A DNA stretch of 64,000 bases from Sphingomonas sp. GTDB lineage: Bacteria > Pseudomonadota > Alphaproteobacteria > Sphingomonadales > Sphingomonadaceae. Shown here one piece after another: positions 8,566-17,338 of the stretch. The notes beneath the pieces were generated by a model. It was not told where the DNA came from. It searched no databases and worked only from the letters and a program-made list of their open reading frames with translations. How positions within the stretch are numbered: the first letter of the stretch is position 1; the number at the start of each line of letters is the position of its first letter. Location of the stretch: positions 34,856 to 98,855 of the forward strand of contig NZ_JAGHZV010000014.1 of assembly GCF_017745215.1 (NCBI RefSeq). Reading direction: 5' to 3'. A program made the position numbers and the translations under genes.

Positions 8566-8958
8566 TTACTCGGCCGGAATCAGTGCGCGCACTTCTTCCA
8601 TGAAGCGCGCGAGCGAGATCGGCTTGGAGACATAGGCGTTGGCGCCCGCGGCGCGGATGCGCTCCTCGTCGTCGCGGCCGGCATAGGCCGTCACTGCCAT
8701 GATCGGGATTTCCTGCAGCCCCGGATCGGCCTTCATCTGGCGGATCAGCGCGTCGCCGCTGACGTGCGGCAGCTGGATGTCGGTCACCACCAGGTCGGGG
8801 GTGAAGGCACGCGCGCGGTCGACTGCCTCGCGCCCGTCGCTCACCGGCTCGGTCTCGAAGCCGTGCGCGCGCAGCAGGTCGCAGAACAGCTTCAGGTTGA
8901 GCTCGTTGTCCTCGACAACCAGCACCCTTTTTGCCACGCGCTCGATGAAGCTTTCCAT
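8566..8958 (-). CDS. divK: Single-domain response regulator, DivK-like
   Basis: 130 residues, a lone receiver domain. The acidic pair is E16-D17 (VVEDNELN), the phospho-acceptor is D60 (VVTDIQLPH), with T90 and K112 (YVSKPIS). The NELNLKLF and IQLPHVSG stretches match DivK, the essential cell-cycle regulator that modulates PleC/DivJ and, through DivL, CckA-CtrA in alphaproteobacteria. AGGGA six bases before the ATG is the ribosome binding site. The divergent neighbour encodes DUF3572, a common partner of divK. Confidence 0.88.
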   Translation of the reverse strand: MESFIERVAKRVLVVEDNELNLKLFCDLLRAHGFETEPVSDGREAVDRARAFTPDLVVTDIQLPHVSGDALIRQMKADPGLQEIPIMAVTAYAGRDDEERIRAAGANAYVSKPISLARFMEEVRALIPAE

Positions 8959-8974
8959 GAGGAATCCCTAGGCG

Positions 8975-9241
8975 ATGCCGGCCCAACAGACAAATGCCGA
9001 GGCAGTTGCGCTCAACGCCCTGGCCTGGACTCTGGGCGACCCGGCGCGCGCGCAGCGGCTGCTCGACCTGAGCGGGCTCGACGTCGCCGAGCTGCGCGCC
9101 CGCGCCGGCGAGCCCGCGCTGCTCGCCGCGGCGCTCGGCTTCCTCGAGGCGCATGAACCCGATCTGCTCGCCTGCGCCGACGCGCTCGGCATCCCGCCGT
9201 CCGACCTGACCGCCGCGCGCGCGGCGCTGGAGACCCGATGA
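8975..9241 (+). CDS. DUF3572 family protein
   Basis: 88 residues, acidic and helical (AVALNALAWTLGD, LLDLSGLDVAELRARAG, FLEAHEPDLLACADALGI). This matches DUF3572, a small alphaproteobacterial family usually next to divK; function unknown. Only 16 bases separate its start codon from that of divK on the other strand. It overlaps the HAD gene by 4 bp (ATGA), so the two are translationally coupled. Confidence 0.85.
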   Translation: MPAQQTNAEAVALNALAWTLGDPARAQRLLDLSGLDVAELRARAGEPALLAAALGFLEAHEPDLLACADALGIPPSDLTAARAALETR

Positions 9242-9873
9242 AATCCCTGCTGATCTGCGATTGCGACGAAGTGCTGCTCCACATGGTCCGCCACTTCGGT
9301 CAGTGGCTCGACGAAGCGCACGACATCGACCTCGACATGCGGCGCGGCGAGTTCGCCAATGCGATGACGCGCCGCGCCGACGGCAGCCAGGTCTCGACCG
9401 ACGACATGTGGGACTATCTCGGCGGCTTCTTCCCTGCCGAGATGGGGCGCCAGACGCTGGTGCCGCACGCCCGCGAATCGCTCGAGGCATTGTCCGAGAT
9501 CGCGGACGTGGTGATCCTCACCAACCTGCTCGACGACCTGCACGACGCGCGCATCCTCCAGCTCGAAAGCCACGGCATCGTCCATCGCGTGATGTGCAAC
9601 CAGGGCGGCAAGGGCCGGCCAGTGGCCGAACTGGTCGAGGCGCACGGCAATCCGGTGACCGTGTTCGTCGACGACCTGCCCAAGCATCACGAATCGGTGG
9701 CGAAACACGCGCCGGGCGTCCACCGGCTGCACATGGTCTCCGAGCCGGGCATCGCGAGCTTCATTCCGGCCGCGCCGCACGCCCATGCGCGGATCGACGA
9801 CTGGCTGGAGGCGCGCAGCTGGATCACGGCACGCTTCGCATCCGGCTTGACCGCCGCGCCGGCCGGTGATTGA
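9238..9873 (+). CDS. HAD-superfamily hydrolase
   Basis: 211 residues. The nucleophile motif is CDCDEVLL near the N-terminus (DxD type), followed by ILTNLLDD (motif II) and VFVDDLPKHHES (motif IV). It is a cytoplasmic phosphatase-like enzyme with unknown substrate. The start overlaps the DUF3572 stop. The RidA gene begins 10 bases after its stop, so all three are likely one transcript. Confidence 0.85.
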   Translation: MKSLLICDCDEVLLHMVRHFGQWLDEAHDIDLDMRRGEFANAMTRRADGSQVSTDDMWDYLGGFFPAEMGRQTLVPHARESLEALSEIADVVILTNLLDDLHDARILQLESHGIVHRVMCNQGGKGRPVAELVEAHGNPVTVFVDDLPKHHESVAKHAPGVHRLHMVSEPGIASFIPAAPHAHARIDDWLEARSWITARFASGLTAAPAGD

Positions 9874-9882
9874 GGAGCGGCC

Positions 9883-10344
9883 ATGATCGAAGCGCGCCTC
9901 GCCCAGCTCGGGCTCGAACTGCCCGAAGCCGCCGCCCCGGTGGCGGCCTATATCCCCGCGGTGGAGGCCAACGGCCTGCTCCATCTCTCGGGCCAGCTGC
10001 CGTTCCAGGACGGCGCGCTGATGACCGGGCGACTCGGCGAGGATCGCGACCTTGCCTATGGCGAGGAAGCGGCGCGGCGGTGTGCGCTGATGATCCTCGC
10101 GCAGGTCAAGCGCGCGCTCGGCACCCTCGACCGGGTGGAGCGGATCGTGAAGCTCGGCGTATTCGTGAACTCGGCGACGAGCTTCACCGACCAGCCCAAG
10201 GTTGCCAACGGCGCCTCGAACCTGATGGAATCGGTATTCGGCGAAGCGGGCAAGCATGCGCGCAGCGCGGTGGGCGTTCCGTCGCTGCCGCTCGGCGCGG
10301 TGGTCGAGATCGACGCGATCATCGCGATCGGCGGCGCGGACTGA
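9883..10344 (+). CDS. RidA family protein
   Basis: 153 residues, of the YjgF/YER057c/UK114 type. RidA proteins hydrolyse reactive enamine or imine intermediates made by PLP enzymes. The family features are LHLSGQLPF near residue 26, a conserved Arg in HARSAVGVPSLPLGA and the closing strand VEIDAIIAI. It is longer than E. coli RidA (128), as in the YjgH-like or HI0719-like subgroup. AGGAG stands before the ATG. Confidence 0.9.
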   Translation: MIEARLAQLGLELPEAAAPVAAYIPAVEANGLLHLSGQLPFQDGALMTGRLGEDRDLAYGEEAARRCALMILAQVKRALGTLDRVERIVKLGVFVNSATSFTDQPKVANGASNLMESVFGEAGKHARSAVGVPSLPLGAVVEIDAIIAIGGAD

Positions 10345-10401
10345 TCTTCCCCCGATTGCCGCCATGGCAAGGCGCGAGTCGCGTCCGATTGTTGCTCAAC
10401 T

Positions 10402-10421
10402 CTGTTGCCTGTGCGCAACAG
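10402..10421. promoter_or_regulatory. Inverted repeat upstream of TorF porin
   Basis: CTGTTGC and GCAACAG form a perfect 7-bp inverted repeat with a 6-base spacer in the 250-base gap before the porin gene. No T-run follows. It could be an operator or an end of the RidA transcript. Confidence 0.3.
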
Positions 10422-10593
10422 TGTTTCGCATTCCTCGCCGCAGGCGGGCAAAGTTGTTGTGCGCCGCAGCGCAATCCGGCACTGTTACTGGGCCGACGCT
10501 AGCCGCCCCGGCTCGAGCCTTGGCTCGCGCCCAGAGATGCGGCATCGCCGGCAGCAGGCGGGAACGATCGATATTCAATACGAAGGGGATACG

Positions 10594-11364
10594 ATGCGCT
10601 TCTCGATGATCACTCTCGGCGGCCTGATGCTCGCCGCCGCCACGCCCGCGATGGCGCAGGACGACGCCGCTCCCGCCGACACGCCCGAGATCACGGTCAC
10701 CGGCAGCGCGTCGCTGACCTCGGACTATCGCTTCCGCGGCATCTCGCAGACGGGCAAGGACCCGGCGCTGCAGGGTACGATCAACATCAACGACAAGTCG
10801 GGCTTCTACGCCGGCTTCTGGGCGTCGATGATCGATGGTGACGATGCGCCGGCAGTGGCCGGCTTCGGCAAGGCCGAGGTCGATCTCTATGCTGGCTTCA
10901 CCAAGACTCTCCCCGGCGGCGTCGGCATCGATGTCGGCCTGCTCTACTATCTCTACCCGATCGACAAGGCCAAGGGCCTGGCGACCGACTTCTTCGAGCC
11001 CTATGCCTCGGTCAGCTACACGATCGGGCCGGTGACCGCGAAGGTCGGCGCCAACTACGCGTGGAGCCAGAAGGCGATCTTCGACACCGACAGCCTCTAT
11101 CTGCGCGGCGACGTGACGGTGGCCATCCCGGGCACGCCGGTGAGCATCCTGGGTCACGTCGGCCACACCGACGGCGCGCTTGGCGTGCTCGCGCTGACCT
11201 CGGACAAATATTGGGATTGGTCGCTCGGCGCCGAGGCGTCGTACAAGTTCGCCAAGGTCGGCGTCCAATATGTCGACACGTCGATCAAGGGCTTCGGCGC
11301 GGGCTGGGACGACGCGGTCGGTGCCGACCCGGGCATCCTCGGCTACGTCACGCTCAGCTTCTGA
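10594..11364 (+). CDS. TorF family putative outer-membrane porin
   Basis: 256 residues. The signal peptide ends at AMA-QDD. The mature part shows alternating beta strands with the family pattern SASLTSDYRFRGISQT near the mature N-terminus. It is expected to be an outer-membrane barrel; the transported compound is unknown. The last residue is Phe (YVTLSF), the usual outer-membrane insertion signal. The ATG at 10594 is preceded by GAAGGGG. A terminator follows. Confidence 0.88.
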   Translation: MRFSMITLGGLMLAAATPAMAQDDAAPADTPEITVTGSASLTSDYRFRGISQTGKDPALQGTININDKSGFYAGFWASMIDGDDAPAVAGFGKAEVDLYAGFTKTLPGGVGIDVGLLYYLYPIDKAKGLATDFFEPYASVSYTIGPVTAKVGANYAWSQKAIFDTDSLYLRGDVTVAIPGTPVSILGHVGHTDGALGVLALTSDKYWDWSLGAEASYKFAKVGVQYVDTSIKGFGAGWDDAVGADPGILGYVTLSF

Positions 11365-11380
11365 GCCACGGGACAAGGAG

Positions 11381-11414
11381 AGGGGGGCGGCCCGCGCGGC
11401 CGCCCCTTTTTTTG
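11381..11414 (+). terminator. Rho-independent terminator after porin gene
   Basis: A GC stem (GGGGCGGCC / GGCCGCCCC) is followed by seven T residues, 16 bases after the porin stop. Confidence 0.92.
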
Positions 11415-11481
11415 TGCCCGGGGTTCGATCTTCCTCCCCGTCCTGCAAGCGAGGGGCGCGAGCACGGGAGGGGCGGACACG

Positions 11482-11516
11482 AAAAGGCCGGCTCGCCCCG
11501 GAGGCGGCCGGCCTTT
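11482..11516 (-). terminator. Rho-independent terminator after ileS-lspA operon
   Basis: AAAGGCCGGC and GCCGGCCTTT form a 10-bp stem, read on the minus strand and ending in a short T-run. It lies 36 bases after the DUF3035 gene stop and ends the ileS-lspA-DUF3035 transcript. Confidence 0.85.
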
Positions 11517-11552
11517 CGAGTCGGGGCAAGGCGGCCCGAGACCGCCCGCCGC

Positions 11553-11966
11553 TTATTGCGGCGTGCTGGTCTGCGCGTCCTGGCCGTTGCCTTGCGGCGC
11601 GGCGATGATGTCGCGGGTGGTGGTGCCCTTGTCGACGACATTGGTGTCGGGGCTGCCCGCCGAGCTGCGCGCGCCGCCGTCGGCGCTGGTGCGGCCGGCC
11701 GAATCGAGCACGGCATTCTCGCCCGGGCTGCGCGCGGCCGAGCCGCCGAACAGCGCGTCGAGGCCCTGCGCAGCCGCCGTCGTGTCCTGCGGGCGCGGCG
11801 CGCCGGGCTGGGGCGGAGCGAGCGCGAAATCGGGCGGGATCACCAGCGGCGCCTGGCGCGCGACGGCGAATTCGTCGGGACGGGCGCGGTCATAGCCCTT
11901 GTGCCCGCACGCCGAGAGGGACGCCGCAAGGGCGAGGCCGCCCGCGATCATGATCAACTTACGCAT
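11553..11966 (-). CDS. DUF3035 lipoprotein
   Basis: 137 residues. The lipobox LSAC with Cys at residue 20 predicts an outer-membrane or periplasmic lipoprotein. The conserved block RPDEFAVARQAPLVIPPDF identifies DUF3035, a family found next to lspA in alphaproteobacteria; function unknown. The rest is low-complexity Gly/Ala/Ser. The start codon overlaps the lspA stop by 8 bp. As a lipoprotein it would itself be processed by LspA encoded just upstream. Confidence 0.88.
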   Translation of the reverse strand: MRKLIMIAGGLALAASLSACGHKGYDRARPDEFAVARQAPLVIPPDFALAPPQPGAPRPQDTTAAAQGLDALFGGSAARSPGENAVLDSAGRTSADGGARSSAGSPDTNVVDKGTTTRDIIAAPQGNGQDAQTSTPQ

Positions 11967-12480
11967 TGACGTTGTTCTCCACAGGATCCGGCGCTTTCCG
12001 GGACTTGTCACGCACGAGGAGGGCACGGATCAACAGGATCAGCACTCCGATGGTAATCGCGGCATCGGCAACATTGAAGACCAAAAACGGGCGCCACTCG
12101 CCGAAGTGCAGGTCAGCGAAGTCGACGACATAGCCGAAGCGGATGCGATCGAGGATGTTCCCCGCCGCGCCGCCCAGCACCATGCCGAGCGCACAGACGT
12201 CGGGCAGCTTGCGCTCGCGCAGCATCCACCAGAGCACGCCCGCGGCGATCGCGCCGGTGAGCACGACGAGCATCCAGCGCATCGCCTCGCTGTTCGCGGC
12301 GAACATGCCGAGCGACACGCCGATGTTCTGCACGAAGCGCAGGTCGAAGATCGGCAGCACGGTGAGCGCCGCATAAGGGTAGTTCAGCCCCAGCGGTCCC
12401 GTGACATAATATTTCAGGCCCTGATCGATCAGGAAGACCAGCACTGCCGAGAGCAGTCCGATCGCGCGAGTCACGTTCAT
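11959..12480 (-). CDS. lspA: Lipoprotein signal peptidase (signal peptidase II)
   Basis: 173 residues with four membrane segments. It cleaves prolipoproteins before the lipidated Cys. The catalytic Asp residues lie in GNILDRIRFG and FNVADAAI, both intact, and DQGLKYYV near the N-terminus is typical. The ATG at 12480 overlaps the ileS stop by 4 bp (ATGA). The ileS-lspA pair is a classic conserved operon. Confidence 0.96.
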   Translation of the reverse strand: MNVTRAIGLLSAVLVFLIDQGLKYYVTGPLGLNYPYAALTVLPIFDLRFVQNIGVSLGMFAANSEAMRWMLVVLTGAIAAGVLWWMLRERKLPDVCALGMVLGGAAGNILDRIRFGYVVDFADLHFGEWRPFLVFNVADAAITIGVLILLIRALLVRDKSRKAPDPVENNVNA

Positions 12481-15323
12481 TCGTTCACCACCCCGGCGCA
12501 GCGGTCGCACAGAGTGCCGTCGTGCGCAACTTCCGGAAGATGGCGCCAACACCGGCCGCATTTATGGCGCTGAGTGGGCGCGACCGTGACCTCCGCACCG
12601 CCTTGGGACAGCTTGGAGACGATGAAGAGCTCGGTGAGCTCCTCGGCGGAAAGCGGCAGCTCGGGCACGGTGACTTCGGCTTCGAGGCTCGAGCGAATCG
12701 CCTTGTCGCGGCGATAGGGCTCGATCGCTTCGGTGACCTTCTCGCGCAGCGCGCGGACCGCGGCCCAGTCGCCGGTGACGCCGGGGGCAGGGGGCAGCTC
12801 GGGCCATTCGAGCAGGTGCACCGACTCGTCCTCGCTCGGGTAGCGCGCCTGCCACACTTCCTCCGCGGTGAACGGGATCAGCGGCGCGGCGTAGCGGACC
12901 AGCGCGTGGAACAGGAGGTCGAGCACGGTGCGATAGGCGCGCCGCTTCGCTGCGGTAGGCGCCTCGCAATAGAGGCAGTCCTTGCGGATATCGAAGAAGA
13001 AGGCCGAGAGATCGTCGTTGGCGAAATCGGTGAGCGCGCGCGTGTAGCGGTTGAACTCATACGCTTCGGAGGCGGCACGCAGCTCGGCGTCGAGCGCGAC
13101 CAGCTTGCCGACGATATAGCGCTCGAGCTCGGGCATCTCGGCGACCGGCAGCGTCTCGGTCTCCTCGAACCCGTCGAGCGCGCCGAGCAGGTAGCGGAAG
13201 GTATTCCTGAGCTTGCGATAGGCGTCCGACGTACCTGCGAGCACTTCCTTGCCGATCCGCACATCCTCGAAATAATCGGTCTGCGCGACCCACAGCCGCA
13301 GGATGTCGGCGCCCGACTCGCCGAGCACCTTCAGCGGATCGACGACGTTGCCGAGGCTCTTCGACATCTTGCGCCCCGTGCCGTCGAGCGCGAAGCCATG
13401 GGTGAGCACGGCCTTGTACGGCGCGTGGCCCCGCGTGCCGCACGATTCGAGCAGCGACGACTGGAACCAGCCGCGATGCTGGTCCGACCCTTCGAGATAG
13501 AGGTCGGCGCGGACCTCCTCGCCGAAGCGCTTCTCGATGGTGAAGACATGGGTCGAGCCCGAATCGAACCAGACGTCGAGGATGTCGTTGACCACTTCGA
13601 ACTCATCGATGCCATATTTGTCGCCGAGCAGCGCCTGGTGGTCGGCCTGGAACCAGGCGTCGGCGCCGCCCTGGCGGAAGGCCTCGAGGATGCGGGCGTT
13701 GACCCATTTGTCCTTGAGATACTCGCCGGTCTTGCGGTTGACGTAGAGCGGGATCGGCACGCCCCAGGCGCGCTGGCGGCTGATCACCCAGTCGGGGCGG
13801 CCCTCCACCATCGCATGGATGCGGTTGCGGCTCTTCTCGGGCACCCAGCGCGTGACCTGGATCGCGTCGAGCGCGAGCTCGCGCAGCGTCGGGCCATTGC
13901 CGGTGTGCATCGGGATCTCGCCACCGAACGGGCTCGGCACGTCGACCGCGACCTGGCCCGAGGGCTTGTCCATCGGGATGAACCACTGCGGCGTGCAGCG
14001 GAAGATGATCTTGGCCTTGGAGCGCCAGCTGTGCGGATAGCTGTGCTGGAAGTCGTCCGACGCGGCGAGCAGCGCGCCGGTCTCGCGCAGGTCACTGCAG
14101 ATCGGACCCTCGGCGGCGTTGAGCTTCTTGTTGATGACCGACAGCGGGTTGCCGCCCAGCCATGCCCAGTCGTCGCGATAGCGGCCGTCGTCCATCACCG
14201 CGAAGACGGGGTCGATGCCGTGCGCCTTGCAGAGCAGGAAGTCGTCCTCGCCATGGTCGGGCGACATGTGGACGAGGCCGGTGCCCGCGTCGGTGGTGAC
14301 GAAGTCGCCGGGCAGCAGCGGGCGCGGCTTGGCGAAGAAGCCGCCGAGCACATGCATCGGGTGGCGGGCGATGGCGCCGGCTAGGGCTCCCTTCGGAAGA
14401 TCAACGATCGATTGATGTCGCGCGCCTTCCGCCGTCTTTTCGATCATCGACATCAAGTCAGCGCGCTTCATAAAAGCGAGCGCGAGTTCCTTCGCGACCA
14501 CAAATCGACGTTCGTTGCCGTAGTCTGTTACGCTAACGACAACATACTCAACCTCCGGCCCATAGGCCAAAGCCTGGTTCACCGGGATCGTCCACGGCGT
14601 GGTCGTCCAGATCACGGCATGCGCGCCGACCAGCTCGGGCGCGTTCGGCGCCTCGACGATCTCGAACGCCACGTCGATCTGCGTCGAGACGATGTCCTCA
14701 TACTCGACCTCGGCCTCGGCGAGCGCGGTCTTCTCGACCGGCGACCACATCACCGGCTTGGCGCCGCGGTACAGCTGGCCTTCCTCGGCGAACTTCAGCA
14801 GCTCGCCGGCGATCGTCGCCTCGGCGTCGAAATCCATCGTGAGATAGGGGTGGTCCCAGTCGCCCATCACCCCCAGCCGCTCGAACTGCTCGCGCTGCAC
14901 GCCCACCCAATGCGCGGCATAGGCGCGGCATTCGGCGCGGAACTCGGCGGCGGGGACCTCGTCCTTCGATTGCTTCTTGGCGCGGTACGCTTCCTCGATC
15001 TTCCATTCGATCGGCAGGCCATGGCAGTCCCAGCCGGGGATATAGGGCGCGTCCTTGCCCATCAGCGTCTGCGAGCGGACGATGATGTCCTTGAGGATCT
15101 TGTTCATCGCATGGCCCATGTGGATATCGCCGTTGGCGTAGGGCGGGCCATCATGGAGGAGGAAGCGCGTGCGCCCGGCGCGGGCCTTGCGCAGCTTTTC
15201 GTAGAGCCCGATCTGCGCCCAGCGCGCGAGGATCGCCGGTTCCTTCTGCGCAAGGCCGGCCTTCATCGGGAAATCGGTCTTCGGCAGGAAGACCGTGTCT
15301 CTATAGTCTGGTGCGTCGCTCAT
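12477..15323 (-). CDS. ileS: Isoleucine--tRNA ligase
   Basis: 948 residues, normal for bacterial IleRS. It charges tRNA-Ile and edits misactivated valine. The HIGH motif appears as HMGH (GDIHMGHAMN), KMSKS is exact (GRKMSKSLGN), the CP1 editing domain lies between, and the C-terminus carries the zinc-binding CGRCW and CDRC pairs. The start at 15323 gives MSDAPDYRDTVFLP, the expected N-terminus; the longer frame does not align. Confidence 0.97.
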   Translation of the reverse strand: MSDAPDYRDTVFLPKTDFPMKAGLAQKEPAILARWAQIGLYEKLRKARAGRTRFLLHDGPPYANGDIHMGHAMNKILKDIIVRSQTLMGKDAPYIPGWDCHGLPIEWKIEEAYRAKKQSKDEVPAAEFRAECRAYAAHWVGVQREQFERLGVMGDWDHPYLTMDFDAEATIAGELLKFAEEGQLYRGAKPVMWSPVEKTALAEAEVEYEDIVSTQIDVAFEIVEAPNAPELVGAHAVIWTTTPWTIPVNQALAYGPEVEYVVVSVTDYGNERRFVVAKELALAFMKRADLMSMIEKTAEGARHQSIVDLPKGALAGAIARHPMHVLGGFFAKPRPLLPGDFVTTDAGTGLVHMSPDHGEDDFLLCKAHGIDPVFAVMDDGRYRDDWAWLGGNPLSVINKKLNAAEGPICSDLRETGALLAASDDFQHSYPHSWRSKAKIIFRCTPQWFIPMDKPSGQVAVDVPSPFGGEIPMHTGNGPTLRELALDAIQVTRWVPEKSRNRIHAMVEGRPDWVISRQRAWGVPIPLYVNRKTGEYLKDKWVNARILEAFRQGGADAWFQADHQALLGDKYGIDEFEVVNDILDVWFDSGSTHVFTIEKRFGEEVRADLYLEGSDQHRGWFQSSLLESCGTRGHAPYKAVLTHGFALDGTGRKMSKSLGNVVDPLKVLGESGADILRLWVAQTDYFEDVRIGKEVLAGTSDAYRKLRNTFRYLLGALDGFEETETLPVAEMPELERYIVGKLVALDAELRAASEAYEFNRYTRALTDFANDDLSAFFFDIRKDCLYCEAPTAAKRRAYRTVLDLLFHALVRYAAPLIPFTAEEVWQARYPSEDESVHLLEWPELPPAPGVTGDWAAVRALREKVTEAIEPYRRDKAIRSSLEAEVTVPELPLSAEELTELFIVSKLSQGGAEVTVAPTQRHKCGRCWRHLPEVAHDGTLCDRCAGVVNE

Positions 15324-15500
15324 GAGAGCGCGGGGATTAGAGGAAGTGCCGTGCCCATGCAAAGCGCTTGTTGGTGCGACGCGCGCGGCGAATTGCGGAG
15401 AAAAGTTCGGCCCGCTGCGTTTTTTGCGGAGCAAATGTCGGATCGGCGCGTTGTCCTCGCCTGCTGAAATGTCAGCGGGCGTAGCGAGAGGGCGTATTCC

Positions 15501-15707
15501 GTGTCCGACGAGATTGCGGGCCTATCGCGCGGGTTCCTCGAACTGCCAGGCGGCACCGCAAGGCTGGACGAGGAAATCGAGCGCGCCGAAGCCGAAGCAC
15601 GGTGGGAGGAACTCGGCAAATGGCATCGCGTGCGGCTGAGGTTGCACCGTTTCCAGCGCGAACAGCGAAACGCCGAACTTCTGGGGCTGGTCGCGGCCGG
15701 CGACTAG
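15501..15707 (+). CDS. Small hypothetical protein, GTG start
   Basis: 68 residues, charged and helical (RLDEEIERAEAEARWEELGKWHRVRLRLHRFQRE). The GTG start at 15501 is preceded by GAGAGGG at good spacing. It is divergent from ileS and converges with the DUF1674 gene, their stop codons being one base apart. No family recognised. The ribosome site and snug fit between neighbours argue that it is real. Confidence 0.6.
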   Translation: MSDEIAGLSRGFLELPGGTARLDEEIERAEAEARWEELGKWHRVRLRLHRFQREQRNAELLGLVAAGD

Positions 15708-15708
15708 C

Positions 15709-15870
15709 TCAGAAGTCGACGGCGATTCCCTTGCGTTCCCAATCGCCATAGCGCGTGGGATCCTTGCCGAGCGGATCGTCGTCGCTCGGCACCGCGGGCC
15801 GGGGCTCGGGCACCGGCGTGCTCGGCGTGAGATAGGCCGGCGGCTTCACATGGCTCGGGCGTTGGCCCAT
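15709..15870 (-). CDS. DUF1674, SdhAF4-like succinate dehydrogenase assembly factor
   Basis: Only 53 residues. The C-terminal signature DPTRYGDWERKGIAVDF defines DUF1674, the family of succinate dehydrogenase assembly factor 4, which binds flavinylated SdhA and helps it join SdhB. The N-terminal half is Pro-rich and variable. The ATG at 15870 is 35 bases from the divergent rsmB start. The family call is strong; the assembly role is taken from mitochondrial homologues. Confidence 0.88.
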   Translation of the reverse strand: MGQRPSHVKPPAYLTPSTPVPEPRPAVPSDDDPLGKDPTRYGDWERKGIAVDF

Positions 15871-15905
15871 GGGGACTCTCTTTCGAATGGAGCGAGTCCC
15901 AGATC

Positions 15906-17180
15906 GTGCGTAGCCGGCCTCCGGTCAAGAACAACCCCGATGCCCCGGGCGTCCCCGCCCGGCGCGCGGCGCTGCGGCTGCTCGATGCAGTGCTGCGCCG
16001 CGGACTCGCGCTCGAGGCGGCGCTCGACGCCGCCGCGCAGGGCCTCGCGCCCAACGACCGCGGGCTCGCGCACGCCATCGCCGCCGAGACGCTGCGCCGC
16101 CTGCCCGACCTCGACGCGCTGATCGACTCGTCCACCCGCCAGCGCCTGCCCGACGACGCCAAGGCACGCTTCGCGCTCCGGATCGCGCTGGTCCAGGCGC
16201 TCGCACTGGGCACGCCGCCGCATGCCGCGATCTCGACCGTGCTGCCGCTGGTCGACGGCGGCCCGCGCAAGCTCGTCCACGGCGTGTTCGGCACAGTGAT
16301 GCGCAGGAATGCCGCGCTTCCCGACACCCCCGCCCTTCCCGACGCCGTCGCGATGCGCTGGCAGGCGGCCTGGGGCGACAACATGGTTGAGGCCGCGTCG
16401 AGGGCGATCGCCGCGCCGCCGCCGCTCGACCTCACGCTCCAGGCGCCGGCCGAGTTCGACGGCGCCGTGAGCCTGCTCCCCCACCACGCCCGCCTGCCCG
16501 CCGGCACCTCGGTGCCCGAGCTGCCCGGCTACGCCGAAGGCGATTGGTGGGTGCAGGATCTCGCCGCCTCGCTTCCCGCTCGGCTGATCGGGCTGGGCAG
16601 CGGCTCCGCGCTCGACCTTTGCGCGGCGCCGGGAGGCAAGACGCTGCAATTGGCGGCTTTCGGCTGGAACGTGACTGCGGTCGACATTTCGGAAAGTCGC
16701 CTCGCACGCGTCCGCGAGAACCTCGAGCGCACCCGGTTGGTCGCGGACATCGCCGCCGCCGACCTGCTCGATTGGGCGCCGGCCCAACCTGCCGGCGCCG
16801 TGCTGCTCGACGCGCCGTGCAGCGCCACCGGCATCTTCCGACGCCACCCCGACGTGCTCCATCGCGTCCGCCCCAGGCTCATCGCCGAGATGGCCGAGCT
16901 CCAGGCCCGGCTGCTCGCCCGCGCGGCGGACTGGGTGAAGCCCGGCGGCACGCTGGTCTATTCGACCTGCTCGCTCGAGCCAGCCGAGGGCGAGGAGCAG
17001 CTCACCGCCTTCCTCGACGCGCGTACCGACTATACGGTCGACCCGATCCGGCCCGAGGAGCTCCCCCCCGGCGTCGAGCCACGCGCGGGCGGCACGCTGC
17101 GCACGCTCCCCGGCATGATCGAGGCGCAGGGCGGGCTCGACGGCTTCTTCATCGCGCGATTGCGCCGTTCCGCCCCATAG
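15906..17180 (+). CDS. rsmB: 16S rRNA m5C methyltransferase, RsmB/NOP family
   Basis: 424 residues with a GTG start at 15906. The N-terminal NusB-like RNA-binding domain (about residues 1-140) is followed by a Rossmann methyltransferase. The SAM loop is LDLCAAPGGKT, and the two catalytic Cys lie in DAPCSATG and YSTCSLEP. It should methylate 16S rRNA (C967 in E. coli numbering). It is followed by a REP-like element and rpe. Confidence 0.93.
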   Translation: MRSRPPVKNNPDAPGVPARRAALRLLDAVLRRGLALEAALDAAAQGLAPNDRGLAHAIAAETLRRLPDLDALIDSSTRQRLPDDAKARFALRIALVQALALGTPPHAAISTVLPLVDGGPRKLVHGVFGTVMRRNAALPDTPALPDAVAMRWQAAWGDNMVEAASRAIAAPPPLDLTLQAPAEFDGAVSLLPHHARLPAGTSVPELPGYAEGDWWVQDLAASLPARLIGLGSGSALDLCAAPGGKTLQLAAFGWNVTAVDISESRLARVRENLERTRLVADIAAADLLDWAPAQPAGAVLLDAPCSATGIFRRHPDVLHRVRPRLIAEMAELQARLLARAADWVKPGGTLVYSTCSLEPAEGEEQLTAFLDARTDYTVDPIRPEELPPGVEPRAGGTLRTLPGMIEAQGGLDGFFIARLRRSAP

Positions 17181-17182
17181 CC

Positions 17183-17262
17183 GTCATCCCGGCGAAAGCC
17201 GGGACCCAGGACCACGAGCGACGTCGCCGCTGCCCTGGGCCCCCGCTTTCGCCGGGGTGACG
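17183..17262. repeat. REP-like element, inverted pair
   Basis: Two copies of the GTCATCCCGGCGAAAGCC unit face each other. The left copy starts at 17183 and the right one ends at 17262 with GCCGGGGTGACG. CCCAGG and CCCTGGG extend the inverted repeat inward. It sits 3 bases after the rsmB stop and matches the element near 63.0 kb. Confidence 0.85.
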
Positions 17263-17338
17263 ATCAATGTGCGACGATTGGTGTGGATGGGGCGCACCGG
17301 CGGTTGCGCGCGATTCGCGCTATCCCTAAGGATTCACC

